Source: Celerinatantimonas yamalensis (GTDB taxonomy: Bacteria > Pseudomonadota > Gammaproteobacteria > Enterobacterales > Celerinatantimonadaceae). From it: a DNA stretch of 64,000 nucleotides. The position numbers were made by a program, and so were the translations under genes. The DNA lies in the NCBI RefSeq assembly GCF_046054155.1, contig NZ_JBEQCT010000003.1:310001-374000 (forward strand), written 5' to 3'. Of this stretch, positions 32,695 through 42,002 are shown piece after piece (positions within the stretch are counted from its first letter, which is position 1; each line of letters begins with the position of its first letter). A model generated the notes under the pieces. That model was given only the letters and a program-made list of their open reading frames with translations, did no database searches and was not told the DNA's origin.

Positions 32695-33014
32695 CCGTCA
32701 CTCGCTATTATGTAAACTTACAACATAAAGTCTGTTGCAGTGGTTAAATGTTATCGTGAGATCGCGTTGAATTGTTGGCGAAATTCTGTATTTTTGCGTA
32801 AATTATGTACAACTTCAGTAAGATGGGAATCTACGTTATATATATACAAAGATGCAAACTTGTGGAGGGTTATAATTGCTGCCATCGGCGATGTTTATCA
32901 TGTCAGAATAGTCGCTCGTGTGAGTGGCATAGAATAGTGAACAAGCAACCTTGTGTTTCCATGGATTAGCTCGCAAGGCGCTTGTTTGGTGGCCCTGGGG
33001 TCGCGCTGATGCAT
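32695..33014. other. intergenic region between pflB and the ABC ATPase
   Basis: No convincing gene. A TTG-initiated 63-codon frame at 32951-33142 has no family resemblance and overlaps the structured leader. It probably holds the rightward promoter for the ABC gene; TTATATATATAC near 32836-32847 is very AT-rich. Confidence 0.4.
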
Positions 33015-33090
33015 GGCGAGTTACTTTAGCAGCTGCTAAGGTGGGGAAGCATTTGTGTTTTAGACAACACAATGGTAACTTCGCCACCTT
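33015..33090 (+). promoter_or_regulatory. structured leader (three-way junction) before the ABC ATPase
   Basis: An outer stem joins GGCGAGTTAC (33015-33024) to GTAACTTCGCC (33075-33085) with one bulged base. Inside are hairpin TTAGC-AGCT-GCTAA (33026-33039) and hairpin TTGTGTT/AACACAA (33053-33072). A competing stem, AAGGTGG (33038-33044) with CCACCTT (33084-33090), would break both the outer stem and the first hairpin. It ends 44 bases before the start codon of the ABC gene. Two exclusive folds suggest a regulatory RNA, but no known riboswitch class was recognised. The strand is inferred from the gene downstream. Confidence 0.5.
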
Positions 33091-33134
33091 GCTACAACTG
33101 CATATTCAGCTAAGTTATATAGGTAGTTATTCAA

Positions 33135-33905
33135 ATGAATGATCTTCCCGCTTTAGAAGTGACAGGGATCCACAAAACATTTGGTCAAACCGAGGTTCTC
33201 AAAGGAATCGATTTAACGGCTCACAAAGGGGATGTGATTTCGATTATTGGTTCATCTGGCTCAGGTAAAAGCACTTTTTTAAGATGCATCAATTTATTAG
33301 AAATCCCAACGCAGGGTGAGATATCAGTTCATGGCGAGGTGTTATTATTTAAGCATAATCGCTCAGGCGCGCGCGTTCCTGCGGATAAAAAACAAGTACA
33401 ACGGGTGCGCTCGAAACTAGCGATGGTGTTTCAAAGCTTTAATCTATGGTCGCACTTATCGGTACTTGATAACATTACTCAGGCCCCGATCCATGTCCTC
33501 AATGTTCCGCGTAAGGAAGCTGAAGAGAAAGCTGAAGCATTGTTGCATAAGGTTGGGCTTTATGACCGTCGTCATTATTATCCCGCTCATATGTCAGGCG
33601 GTCAGCAGCAACGCGCCGCGATCGCTCGGGCGTTAGCGGTCGAGCCGGAAGTGATGTTATTTGATGAGCCCACTTCTGCGCTTGATCCTGAATTGGTGGG
33701 TGATGTGTTAAAAGTGATGCGTGCACTCGCTGAAGAAGGGCGCACCATGGCAGTGGTCACTCATGAAATGAGTTTTGCTCGAGATGTGTCTTCACACGTG
33801 ATGTTTTTACATCAGGGCGTTGTTGAGGAGCAGGGTAACCCAACGAAAGTATTTGATCATCCTGACTCAGAGCGAATGAAGCAGTTTTTAGCGCCTAAAT
33901 ATTAA
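33135..33905 (+). CDS. polar amino-acid ABC transporter ATP-binding protein (HisP/AotP type)
   Basis: ATPase for histidine/arginine/ornithine-type importers. The 256 residues have Walker A GSSGSGKST, Q-loop MVFQSFNLWSHLSV, signature MSGGQQQRAAIARALA, Walker B VMLFDEPTSALDPELV and the switch His in VVTHEMSFARDV. RSGARVPADKKQVQRVRSKL is the insertion typical of HisP and AotP. No permease or binding-protein gene is adjacent, so it is an orphan that must pair with subunits coded elsewhere. ATG 33135 has AGG about 11 bases upstream. A structured leader lies before it. Confidence 0.9.
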   Translation: MNDLPALEVTGIHKTFGQTEVLKGIDLTAHKGDVISIIGSSGSGKSTFLRCINLLEIPTQGEISVHGEVLLFKHNRSGARVPADKKQVQRVRSKLAMVFQSFNLWSHLSVLDNITQAPIHVLNVPRKEAEEKAEALLHKVGLYDRRHYYPAHMSGGQQQRAAIARALAVEPEVMLFDEPTSALDPELVGDVLKVMRALAEEGRTMAVVTHEMSFARDVSSHVMFLHQGVVEEQGNPTKVFDHPDSERMKQFLAPKY

Positions 33906-34008
33906 TCTTTCCGGTAACTCCAGATAGGTGCGCCACTGCGTTGGCGCTTTGTTTATTCTCAGCTGTCAGTGCGTGACATAGCCGTGAGGTGTTCTGAATA
34001 GCTAATTA

Positions 34009-34617
34009 TTATTGAAATGCTGGTCTTTGTTTGAGCTGGTTATGCCAGTTCAACAGATTGGGCCAGCGTTGATCAATTTCAACATCAAGCAGTTTCGCTA
34101 CTTTTAACATAATAAACGCACTGATATCGGCAATGCTAAATTGATTTCCTGCAATATAATCAAAGTTACTGAGTTGCTGCTCTAGTTTGGGTAGGATATA
34201 TTGAAACCGTAGCAATGCTTCATGGCCCCATGCATCAATACAATTTTCTCGTTGTTGATAGATTTTTTTCAAATGACGAAATGCTTGCGAAATCAGTTGA
34301 ATCCCTTCTAGTTCAATGACTCGATTCCACATCTCAATTTTGCCAATGGTTTCTGGCGACTCCCCGAATAAATGTTGCGGGCAAGGATACAATGCATCTA
34401 AATATCGACAGATAGCAATTGACTCACACAAGCACTCTCCTGAATCCAATGTTAACACCGGGACTTTGCCATTGAGGCTGATGCGTTTAAATTCATCTTT
34501 AAGGTTATCGCCTGCTCTTACGTTTATTTCAATGCGAGGAATGGTTAAATCGTTTTCTTTAAGGAATATATCGACTCGTTGGCAATTGGGCGTTGCCGCC
34601 GTTTGATAGAGTTTCAT
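34009..34617 (-). CDS. glutathione S-transferase family protein
   Basis: Cytoplasmic GST of 202 residues. The thioredoxin-fold half (about 1-80) has MKLYQTAATPNCQRVDIFL, the cis-Pro motif GKVPVLTLDSGECLCESIAICRYL (Glu-Ser contacts glutathione); the all-helical half includes YIAGNQFSIADISAF, the hydrophobic-staple N-capping box. The start ATG at 34617 has AAGGAG upstream; eight extra codons in the open frame are rejected. Substrate is unknown; it resembles bacterial GSTs of the beta/nu-like groups. Confidence 0.88.
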   Translation of the reverse strand: MKLYQTAATPNCQRVDIFLKENDLTIPRIEINVRAGDNLKDEFKRISLNGKVPVLTLDSGECLCESIAICRYLDALYPCPQHLFGESPETIGKIEMWNRVIELEGIQLISQAFRHLKKIYQQRENCIDAWGHEALLRFQYILPKLEQQLSNFDYIAGNQFSIADISAFIMLKVAKLLDVEIDQRWPNLLNWHNQLKQRPAFQ

Positions 34618-34854
34618 TGTGTCTCCTTGTGGCTCTGCCACACGTTCATTGATGTGACTATCATGGTAACTTATGGTTGTTTGAGTTAAACCTGAAAATC
34701 ACTGTCTTTGACAATACCATAGTATTAGCTAATAGTTTGAGCTAGATGTATAACAATGACGCCAATAGAGCGATAGTCTTTGAGTTTAAGAGCATCTTCT
34801 CGGTAGATTTAAGACGAATAGGGTGTGAATGATTTGCCCCAATAAGGAGAATTA

Positions 34855-35823
34855 ATGGACGACGCTTTCATTGCTGCTTTTTTGTTTGACGGGCAAGGCG
34901 GTGCGCAAGACTTAACAGAAAGTCAAGTGCGAAAATGGCGACCGTCAGATGGCTTGCTTTGGGTGCATATCGATTGCGCTAATGAACAAGGACGGCAATG
35001 GTTGGAAGAGGCAAGTGATGTTGATTCCATATTAGTCGGTGCCTTATTGAGTGAAGATACACGTCCTCGTATTACTCATTTTCAAGAACAATCACTGGTG
35101 TTTTTACGTGGGGTAAACCTCGCTGAAGGCGCTGATCCCGAAGACATGGTGTCGCTAAGGGTATTAGCCAGTCGAGAACGTATTATCTCGACGCGGCGGC
35201 GGCGTCTACTATCGGTTGTCGATATTATTGAATCGCTGCGTGCAGGGGATGGGCCTGTGAGTACCTCTGATTTTTTAGCTCGGGTTTGTCATTACTTAAC
35301 GATGCGTATTGATGCAGTGGTCGATGACATCGAAGAGCGGATGGCTGATCTTGAAGAGATCTTAATCGATGGTCAGGCTCAACAAGTTCGAAGCGATTTA
35401 ACGCTATTGCGTCGGCGCAGTATTAAATTACGACGATATTTGGGGCCGCAACGTGAAGCTATGTTTAAATTAAGTAGTGATCGCCGGAGTTGGATCGATG
35501 ACAGTGATCGCCCTTTATTGCAAGAAAGTACGGACCGCTTGAATCGGTTTGTTGAAGAGTTGGATACTATCCGCGAACGAGCTATTTTGACGCAAGAAGA
35601 ACTCGCCAGCCAAGTGACGGATCAAATGAACCAACGCATGTATGTGATGTCGTTGATTGCAGCCGTGTTTCTACCATTAAGCTTTTTTACTGGGCTTTTG
35701 GGAATAAATGTCGGTGGGATCCCTGGCAGTCAGAATGGACATGCCTTTGTCATCGTCAGCCTGATCTTATGCTTGATTGGTTTTCTTATTTTGGGGGTGT
35801 TTAAGCTGAAACGATGGTTTTAG
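34855..35823 (+). CDS. zntB: zinc transporter ZntB (CorA family)
   Basis: CorA/2-TM-GxN family metal transporter. The 322 residues form a large cytoplasmic N-terminal domain with long helices (about 140-255), then two TM helices (about 263-284 and 297-316). The loop motif is GINVGGIPG, the ZntB form of GxN, instead of CorA GMN. DGLLWVHID and LLSEDTRPRITHF also match ZntB, which imports zinc with protons in E. coli. AAGGAG lies seven bases before the ATG. The gene is alone, divergent from the GST. Confidence 0.93.
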   Translation: MDDAFIAAFLFDGQGGAQDLTESQVRKWRPSDGLLWVHIDCANEQGRQWLEEASDVDSILVGALLSEDTRPRITHFQEQSLVFLRGVNLAEGADPEDMVSLRVLASRERIISTRRRRLLSVVDIIESLRAGDGPVSTSDFLARVCHYLTMRIDAVVDDIEERMADLEEILIDGQAQQVRSDLTLLRRRSIKLRRYLGPQREAMFKLSSDRRSWIDDSDRPLLQESTDRLNRFVEELDTIRERAILTQEELASQVTDQMNQRMYVMSLIAAVFLPLSFFTGLLGINVGGIPGSQNGHAFVIVSLILCLIGFLILGVFKLKRWF

Positions 35824-36470
35824 TCTGTCACTAAGACGGGCTTATGTAGCGGCTATATCCTCGTATGGCACACTGCAGCTCTGACTGGCATTGCGCGCTT
35901 TCCTTGCACCTGTGGGACTTAAACCAATTTGTTTCATGACGTTGGTCGTTGATTTCAGTATTCCTTTTTCTTCGAGTCTGCCCTTGTCCTCTTTAATGCC
36001 ATTTCTGTTAGTACCCTCGATGGCATTTCAGTAACGTGTTGAAGCAACAATGCTTATGTTGCACGGGTGCACGCTTCTATTCGTAAATCTTCGCGCTAAT
36101 ATAAAGCAAGAAATTCCGTTAGGGTTCCATCATGGTGCATCGCTGTTTCTATTGGGACAAAGTTTCAATAATAATGCGGATGTGAGGCGCAATAACATCA
36201 TTAAAATTTATTTATCTATATGATTTTACGATGATTATATCTTTATTTACTGATTTAAAATAACTGTCATTATATCTGGAATGGTCTATGCAGAAAATTT
36301 AATTACTATCATACAGGTTACTCATATTTAGCATCAGCAGAGCATCTAGTTGAATAGATTAGATTGCATTGAAACGGCTTGTGTAAACACTCCCACTGTT
36401 GAGTTTTACAAGTTAAATGATAGCTGAAGATGACATCAGGGATTCAAAAGGTTAATAAAGGAGATGGACC
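35824..36470. other. intergenic region between zntB and amtB, with a possible coding remnant
   Basis: No intact gene. On the minus strand, 36033-35847 has an open stretch (GIKEDKGRLEEKG, then LKSTTNVMKQIGLSPTG) with protein-like composition but no start, ended by stops on both sides. It might be the tail of a lost gene; no family was recognised. The right part (36180-36470) is very AT-rich and should hold the amtB promoter; no sigma-54 element was seen. Confidence 0.3.
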
Positions 36471-37865
36471 ATGAAGAGATTATCTTCAAAGCTATGTGTT
36501 GCTATGTTGGCGGGATTGCCAGTTATTGCGATGGCAGATACCCCGATCACGGCGACAGCTGTACAGAATAATTTAAATTTTGTATGGACATTAGTTGCAG
36601 CATTTTTGGTTTTTCTTATGCAAGCAGGGTTTGCGCTGGTTGAAATCGGCATGACTCGAGCTAAAAATGCAGCCAATATTTTGATGAAAAATGTCATGGA
36701 CTTTTGTATTGGTTCATTGGCTTTTTGGGCGGTAGGGTTTGGTCTAATGTTTGGGGTTTCCAATGGTGTATTTGGAACCACTGATTTTTTCTTTAGCGGT
36801 GCATCGGGTGATGGTGCAGCATGGAACTATGCATTTTGGATGTTCCAAGTGGTCTTCTGCGCGACAGCCGCCACTATTATTTCTGGGGCGGTGGCTGAGC
36901 GGACTAAATTTAGCGCGTATTTAGCTTATTCAGTAGCCGTTTCCGCAGTTATTTACCCCGTCTTTGGTAGTTGGGCATGGGGCAGTCTGTACCATGGTGG
37001 GGGGTGGCTTGAACATTTAGGCTTTATCGATTTTGCCGGTTCAAGCGTGGTTCACTCTGTCGGTGGTTGGCTCGCCTTAGCGGGTGCGATTGTTGTTGGC
37101 CCTCGCATAGGTAAGTTTGATAAACACGGTAAAGCAAAAGCGATACCTGGTCATAATATTCCTTTAGCGGGTCTTGGCGTGTTTTTATTGTGGTTTGGTT
37201 GGTATGGTTTTAACCCTGGTTCAACAACAACGGGGAATACCTCTATTGCTGAAATTGCTGTGACCACCACGTTAGCAGCAGCTGCAGCCTCTATTTCTGC
37301 CATGGCTTACACTTGGATCAAATATGGTAAAAGTGATGTCGGTATGACACTCAATGGTGCTTTGGCCGGGCTGGTTGGGATCACGGCAGGATGTGCGAAT
37401 GTCTCACCTCTATCAGCGGTCATCATTGGTTTAGTGGCTGGGGTATTGGTGGTGATGTCGGTCTTGTTCTTTGATCGCATTAAAATCGATGATCCTGTGG
37501 GTGCCGTTTCTGTGCATGGGGTTTGTGGTGCATGGGGAACATTAGCCGCCGGGATTTTCGATAAAGGTGGGTTCTCATGGGGTGTGGTTGGCGTACAAGC
37601 TGTCGGAGTCGTTACCTGCTTCTTGTGGGCATTTTTAGCCGGGCTGTTCGTCTTTAAAATTATTGACGTTGTCATTGGGATGCGAGTCACTAAAGAAGAA
37701 GAGATGGCCGGGTTAGATTATGCCGAGCATGGTGCCAATTCTTATCCAGATTTCCAAGTGATCAATATGGGCGCAGGAACTCATATTGGTTCTGGTTCAG
37801 CAGGAAAATCTCAACAAGAAGAATATCCCGTATCAGGAACTTCAACCGCACATTCACATGAATAA
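36471..37865 (+). CDS. amtB: ammonium transporter
   Basis: Amt/Rh channel that brings ammonium into the cell. The 464 residues have a signal peptide (about 1-22, ending AMA) and eleven TM helices. The phenylalanine gate, FWMFQVVFCATAATIISGAVAERTKF, the twin His (VVHSVGGW near residue 190 and VSVHGVCGAWGT near 345) and WFGWYGFNPGST are all present. The cytoplasmic tail continues with GMRVTKEEEMAGLDYAEHG, the GlnK-contact region, then a His/Ser-rich end (TAHSHE). AAGGAG precedes the ATG. Unlike most proteobacteria, no glnK lies upstream. Confidence 0.96.
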   Translation: MKRLSSKLCVAMLAGLPVIAMADTPITATAVQNNLNFVWTLVAAFLVFLMQAGFALVEIGMTRAKNAANILMKNVMDFCIGSLAFWAVGFGLMFGVSNGVFGTTDFFFSGASGDGAAWNYAFWMFQVVFCATAATIISGAVAERTKFSAYLAYSVAVSAVIYPVFGSWAWGSLYHGGGWLEHLGFIDFAGSSVVHSVGGWLALAGAIVVGPRIGKFDKHGKAKAIPGHNIPLAGLGVFLLWFGWYGFNPGSTTTGNTSIAEIAVTTTLAAAAASISAMAYTWIKYGKSDVGMTLNGALAGLVGITAGCANVSPLSAVIIGLVAGVLVVMSVLFFDRIKIDDPVGAVSVHGVCGAWGTLAAGIFDKGGFSWGVVGVQAVGVVTCFLWAFLAGLFVFKIIDVVIGMRVTKEEEMAGLDYAEHGANSYPDFQVINMGAGTHIGSGSAGKSQQEEYPVSGTSTAHSHE

Positions 37866-37890
37866 TTAACACTTCATTATCATTGCGTTT

Positions 37891-37917
37891 AAAAAGGTCA
37901 CGGTAGTGGCCTTTTTT
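37891..37917 (+). terminator. intrinsic terminator of amtB
   Basis: AAAGGTCAC and GTGGCCTTT pair (one G-U) around GGTA and are followed by a run of T. It is 26 bases after the amtB stop and also faces the end of the opposite-strand tRNA-Arg. Confidence 0.85.
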
Positions 37918-37960
37918 ATTGCTGAAAGTGCGCTGCAATGGTATGCATGCTAAGAAAAAG

Positions 37961-38036
37961 TGGCGTCCCCTGCGAGATTTGAACTCACGTCTAAGACTTA
38001 GGAGGTCCTTGTTCTATCCAACTGAACTAAGGGGAC
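37961..38036 (-). tRNA. argW: tRNA-Arg(CCT)
   Basis: Complete 76-base cloverleaf on the minus strand: acceptor GTCCCCT/AGGGGAC, D stem GTTC/GAAC, anticodon stem AGGAC/GTCTT with loop CTCCTAA (anticodon CCT, reading AGG), T arm GTGAG-TTCAAAT-CTCGC, discriminator G and encoded CCA. It is followed by a T-rich run on its own strand. This tRNA is a frequent integration site, but no integrase or att repeat is seen here. Confidence 0.97.
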
Positions 38037-38799
38037 GTATTCAAGAGAATTCGAAGTATACGGATTTATCGAAGCTGAGTGAAGTGTTCATTGCCTAACA
38101 GATTAATAATTAAACAAATAATAATCAGAATAGATAACGGCTAAGAGAGTATTCACGGCGGGACAAATGAACGGTGGATGCATTTCAAGGTTGCTTCGCG
38201 CTATAACGAGCAGTACTTCTTTCTAAGAACTTAAGTCATCAATGAGACTGTCGAACTTGGCATTTAGAGCTCGTCATAAAATCAATTCTCTGTAAATGAA
38301 CCATCCTAGGTTTTATTCATTTAATAGTTATTTACCCACTAGATGAGTGATCGCTCATTATTCATTATCTCCTGTTTTGTCGTGAAACTGCTAATGTGAT
38401 ATCCGTATAAGGTGGGGCGGGCGTATGTCTGTTCAGATTTTGAATGCTGCCTTGGTTGACTAGAAAAATGAGTCAGAACGTCCAGTAGTGATTATTTGTA
38501 TGCTAATGATTGTTTGTCTAATAAACATAAATTGATTGAAAAATGTTCATATGTTTGCCCTGGCGCATAAGCGCTTTTAGCAAAAAATAAGAGTGCATGA
38601 TGAGATGCATTGATTAATACAACAAATTGATTTAGATGTCATTTAATAAGTGATAACAAATTTTAGTGAATATCAAAAAACCAATCTATAGTAGTTATTA
38701 GATGAGTAAGAAGCTCATTCAACGAATGACAAAAAAGCTCTGAGTGTCTAATTAGACAAGACTATAAGCGAGTGTACATATTTTAAACAAGGATAGCTT
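38037..38799. other. intergenic region between tRNA-Arg and the chemoreceptor
   Basis: About 760 bases with no supported gene on either strand; only very short frames occur. It must carry the leftward tRNA promoter and the rightward chemoreceptor promoter. I saw no flagellar sigma-28 element (TAAA-N15-GCCGATAA). It is AT-rich, particularly 38600-38720. Confidence 0.5.
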
Positions 38800-40713
38800 A
38801 TGTTAGGTATAAATCGATTTATAGAGAACCTCTCAATTGGTGCAAAAATCGCTTCCGGATTTTTTGTTGTACTGATTTTGGCAATTATCGTAGGGTTGAC
38901 GGGAATTCAAGGTGTCGGGCAATTTTTGACTAGAAGCGAGAAAGTTGCACTAGCCTCTAAGATCGATCAGGTGATTGGTGATGCGAAAATTGCTCGTTCG
39001 CAGCTTGTGCAAACCGGTACGAACCAAAGCTACGATAAATTATCACAAGTTATCAAACAACTTCATCAATTGGTCGCTAAAGGTAAGCAAACTTATCGTC
39101 TTCCTACTTCTATCAAAATAGTGAATCAACTAGAGAAAGAATTAACGGCTTATGAAAGCACTTTTCAAGATTTTTCAACAATTAATAGACAGCGTTTGAC
39201 ACTCAATAAAGAAGCGAAACAACTACAACGAGATATCCTGGCAAAGTTTAGTCGACTTATCTCACAACTTCGTGAACATGATAGCCAATTGGCGACCATC
39301 GATGCGTTACTTGCTCAGCATGAACTTGATCAAATTAACTTAGAGTTGTACATGCAAGTGCGACAAGATGAACCCTTTAAATCTGATGAAATTCAACAGC
39401 TTTTAGATCGCGTCGTCGAAAAAACGACTCAAGCACAATTGGGTAACCCATCGCTGCAACAACTACAACAAGAATTGATACACGATTTGTTGCAAGCACA
39501 AGCCCTTATCAAATCATATTCTGGGGTTCATGATGCTGTTTTAGTCAGTCAAAATGAATTCTCGGCACAAGCCCAGTTAATGCATCAAAACACTGATGCG
39601 TTGACGCACTATCAAGATCTAAAACGTGTCAGTGATGGCCAGCAAATCAAGCAAAGAATATTCGTTGTCTTAGCGGCTGTTATTATTCTAAGTATTTTTA
39701 TGACTTGGTGGATCCGTCGAATCATTGTTGGACCAATTCACCAATTGATGGCGGTTGTCGCATCAATTGCGACTGGGGATCTCACCCAGCAGGTGAAGAC
39801 TGATCGTCAAGATGAAATTGGGCAACTCTATGTGAGTATGGATGAGATGAGCCAAAAATTGGCCGAGCTTATCCGCGCGATAGGCTCGGGGATCTCTCAA
39901 TTGAGCAGCGCTTCAGAGCAGCTGAATGTGATTAGTCAGCAAGGCGTTGAACGAGCAGGAAAGCAGCAGCAACAGACCGATCAAGTGGCGACTGCTATCA
40001 ATGAAATGACTGTAACTGTTCATGAAGTAGCCAATAATGCTGAGTCTGCAGCACATTCAACCGATGAAGCTAATTCGGTGGTATCGCAAGGTAATCAAAT
40101 GCTTGATGAGGCGGTTGCACTGATCCGTGAGTTGGCTGAAGAAATTACTGAGACGAACGAGGCGATGGTTGCCTTAAAAAATCAGACTGATCAAGTGGGC
40201 CAAGTGTTAGATGTGATCCGCAGCGTCGCTGAGCAAACCAACTTACTGGCATTGAATGCGGCGATTGAAGCTGCTCGGGCTGGTGAGAGTGGCCGCGGTT
40301 TTGCTGTTGTCGCTGATGAGGTTCGTAGTCTTGCCAGCCGTACACAGTCATCTGCAGAAGAGATCCATCACTTAATCGAGCAGTTACAACAAGGCGCAGA
40401 ACACTCCTCGTCGATGATGCAAATGAGTCAGAAAAAGTCGTCTGAAAATGCGCAAAATGCGCAACATATGATGGAAATGTTTGAACAAATTAGCACGATT
40501 GTGGATCAAATCCGCGCGATGAATCAACAAATTGCCACTGCTGCAGAAGAACAATCGCAGGTATCTGAGTCGATTAACCAGAATATTATGATGGTAAGAG
40601 ATTTAGGGGAAGAAACAAATATTGCATCGAAAGAGTCAGCACAAGCGGTGGTTGGATTGAACAAACTAAGTCATCAACTTCAGGGTATGATTGAGCATTT
40701 TAAAGTGGCTTAG
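38800..40713 (+). CDS. methyl-accepting chemotaxis protein
   Basis: Membrane chemoreceptor of 637 residues. TM1 is about 14-37; the periplasmic part (38-286) is almost wholly helical and Gln-rich, consistent with a helical-bundle sensor; TM2 is about 287-308; HAMP follows (about 309-362, with VGPIHQLMAVVASIATGDL); the cytoplasmic signalling domain has the kinase-binding tip EQTNLLALNAAIEAARAGE and GRGFAVVADEVRSLASRT. There is no CheR-binding pentapeptide at the C-terminus. AAGGAT precedes the ATG. The ligand cannot be inferred; no chemotaxis genes adjoin. Confidence 0.93.
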   Translation: MLGINRFIENLSIGAKIASGFFVVLILAIIVGLTGIQGVGQFLTRSEKVALASKIDQVIGDAKIARSQLVQTGTNQSYDKLSQVIKQLHQLVAKGKQTYRLPTSIKIVNQLEKELTAYESTFQDFSTINRQRLTLNKEAKQLQRDILAKFSRLISQLREHDSQLATIDALLAQHELDQINLELYMQVRQDEPFKSDEIQQLLDRVVEKTTQAQLGNPSLQQLQQELIHDLLQAQALIKSYSGVHDAVLVSQNEFSAQAQLMHQNTDALTHYQDLKRVSDGQQIKQRIFVVLAAVIILSIFMTWWIRRIIVGPIHQLMAVVASIATGDLTQQVKTDRQDEIGQLYVSMDEMSQKLAELIRAIGSGISQLSSASEQLNVISQQGVERAGKQQQQTDQVATAINEMTVTVHEVANNAESAAHSTDEANSVVSQGNQMLDEAVALIRELAEEITETNEAMVALKNQTDQVGQVLDVIRSVAEQTNLLALNAAIEAARAGESGRGFAVVADEVRSLASRTQSSAEEIHHLIEQLQQGAEHSSSMMQMSQKKSSENAQNAQHMMEMFEQISTIVDQIRAMNQQIATAAEEQSQVSESINQNIMMVRDLGEETNIASKESAQAVVGLNKLSHQLQGMIEHFKVA

Positions 40714-40864
40714 TCATCAGAGCATAAGGTCGCTATGCAGTTATAACGAGTATTACTCAATCTAGAATAAAACAGTGGGCAACTATTGTGTAGCGACTGA
40801 CTTAATTCAAACTGCTACTATAAATTTATAGTGCAGAGGAATTACCTCAGATAGGAGCTGATAA

Positions 40865-41266
40865 ATGCTAACGATTTTTTACGATGGACAATGCCCTTTG
40901 TGTGTTCGCGAAATGCAGAAGTTAGCACAGGTCGATAAGCGTCATCAGTTGCAGTTAGTTGATCTTAATATTGCCCATTTTTCTGAGAATTATCCATATA
41001 TTGATACGCTTAAAGCGTCTCGTATTTTGCATGCTCAGACCCAAACTGGAGAGATACTACTCGGGTTAGATGCAACTTGGGCAGCATGGCAACAAGTCGA
41101 TAAACATCGCTGGATTAGATTATTGCGCTGGCCCGTGATCGGTTGGTTTGCCGATGTTGGCTACTGGTTTTTTGCGCGCTATCGCTACCGATTCTCGCGG
41201 TTAATTTTGGGGCAAAAAACCTGTGATGAACTGTGCGGTCTGCCTTCGAAATCGCGGGATAAATGA
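40865..41266 (+). CDS. DCC-family (DUF393) thiol-disulfide oxidoreductase-like protein
   Basis: 133 residues beginning with the family hallmark IFYDGQCPLCVREM (Cys-x-x-Cys near residue 12). The rest has GLDATWAAW and LLRWPVIGWFADVGYWFFARYR, the hydrophobic end typical of the family. A redox role is proposed for such proteins but substrates are unknown. AGGAG lies seven bases before the ATG. Right after it is a decayed short-chain dehydrogenase. Confidence 0.88.
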   Translation: MLTIFYDGQCPLCVREMQKLAQVDKRHQLQLVDLNIAHFSENYPYIDTLKASRILHAQTQTGEILLGLDATWAAWQQVDKHRWIRLLRWPVIGWFADVGYWFFARYRYRFSRLILGQKTCDELCGLPSKSRDK

Positions 41267-41279
41267 TGTGGCGGCATAC

Positions 41280-41819
41280 TCGGCGCTAGTAATTGATAGG
41301 TACTGAGAGCGCTATTGCGAAAGCGGTGATCACAAAACTTTGTGGTAATGCGTCTTGCGTGGTGATGCGTCTATCGCCGAGAAAAAACTCGGGCAGATTG
41401 CCTTAGCAATGTCACGCGTCATGCATTTGAATGCTTTTGTTCCTACGTTATCGTGTTGATATTTTGCGCACTCAAGGCGCATGCAAGTTGTTTTTTTTCA
41501 GTGCGGGTGTTGGCCATATTAGTGATAATCATCGCAGCGGTTGGCCTAGTTACCGCAGTTCTAAGGCCGCGCTGAATATGTAACTGATTACCGACGCGTT
41601 TGAGTATGTTAGACGAGCCAGCAGGTGAAAATTGTCGCTTTTCACCCAAGATCGACCGACACGCCACTATCGAAGCCATTTTTAAACTCGAGCACCATCA
41701 GCCAATTGTTTTCGCCTGACTTTGTTGCCCAGCAGTTATTTGCAGTTATGGACCATTTAGTTGCCGACGGCCGTGCCAGTTTTGTTGAGTGGGTTGGCGA
41801 GCCCATTCTGTGGTCATGA
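41280..41819 (+). pseudogene. decayed short-chain dehydrogenase (CsgA/SDR type)
   Basis: Fragments of one SDR protein occur in order but in different frames, separated by stops: ALVI, then GTESAIAKAVITKL (cofactor site region, about 41283-41345), VMHLNAFVPTL (about 41419-41450), then the catalytic part GHISDNHRSGWPSYRSSKAALNM (41513-41580; Tyr and Lys kept), and KIVAFHPRSTDTPLSKPF with FSPDFVAQQLFAVMDHL (41625-41819). At least three frameshifts or stops break it, so it cannot make the enzyme. It is recent enough that active-site residues are still readable. Confidence 0.8.
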
Positions 41820-42002
41820 ACTGAAACTATCCTGCTCGATGGGGCGTTGCGACTTGGGCCCGCATGCTCAGTGCATGGGCGACATGGATAAATTAGTGTA
41901 GTATCGCGCTCTTTGAGCGCGAGGTCGATGAATTCAGTTTGATTCATCATCGTGAAAGGATATTTCTATTTTATTATTGATCCTCGGAGTTGTGTTTTAT
42001 TT

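Noticed and set aside
32951..33142. 63-codon TTG-start frame upstream of the ABC ATPase
   Set aside because: No family resemblance, low-complexity start, overlaps the structured leader and the true start of the ATPase gene.
38401..38470. Short frame starting ATGTCTGTTCAG
   Set aside because: Ends after 12 codons and shows no continuation in other frames.
37961..38799. tRNA-Arg as the attachment site of an integrated element
   Set aside because: No integrase gene and no second copy of the tRNA 3' end were found in the flanking region.
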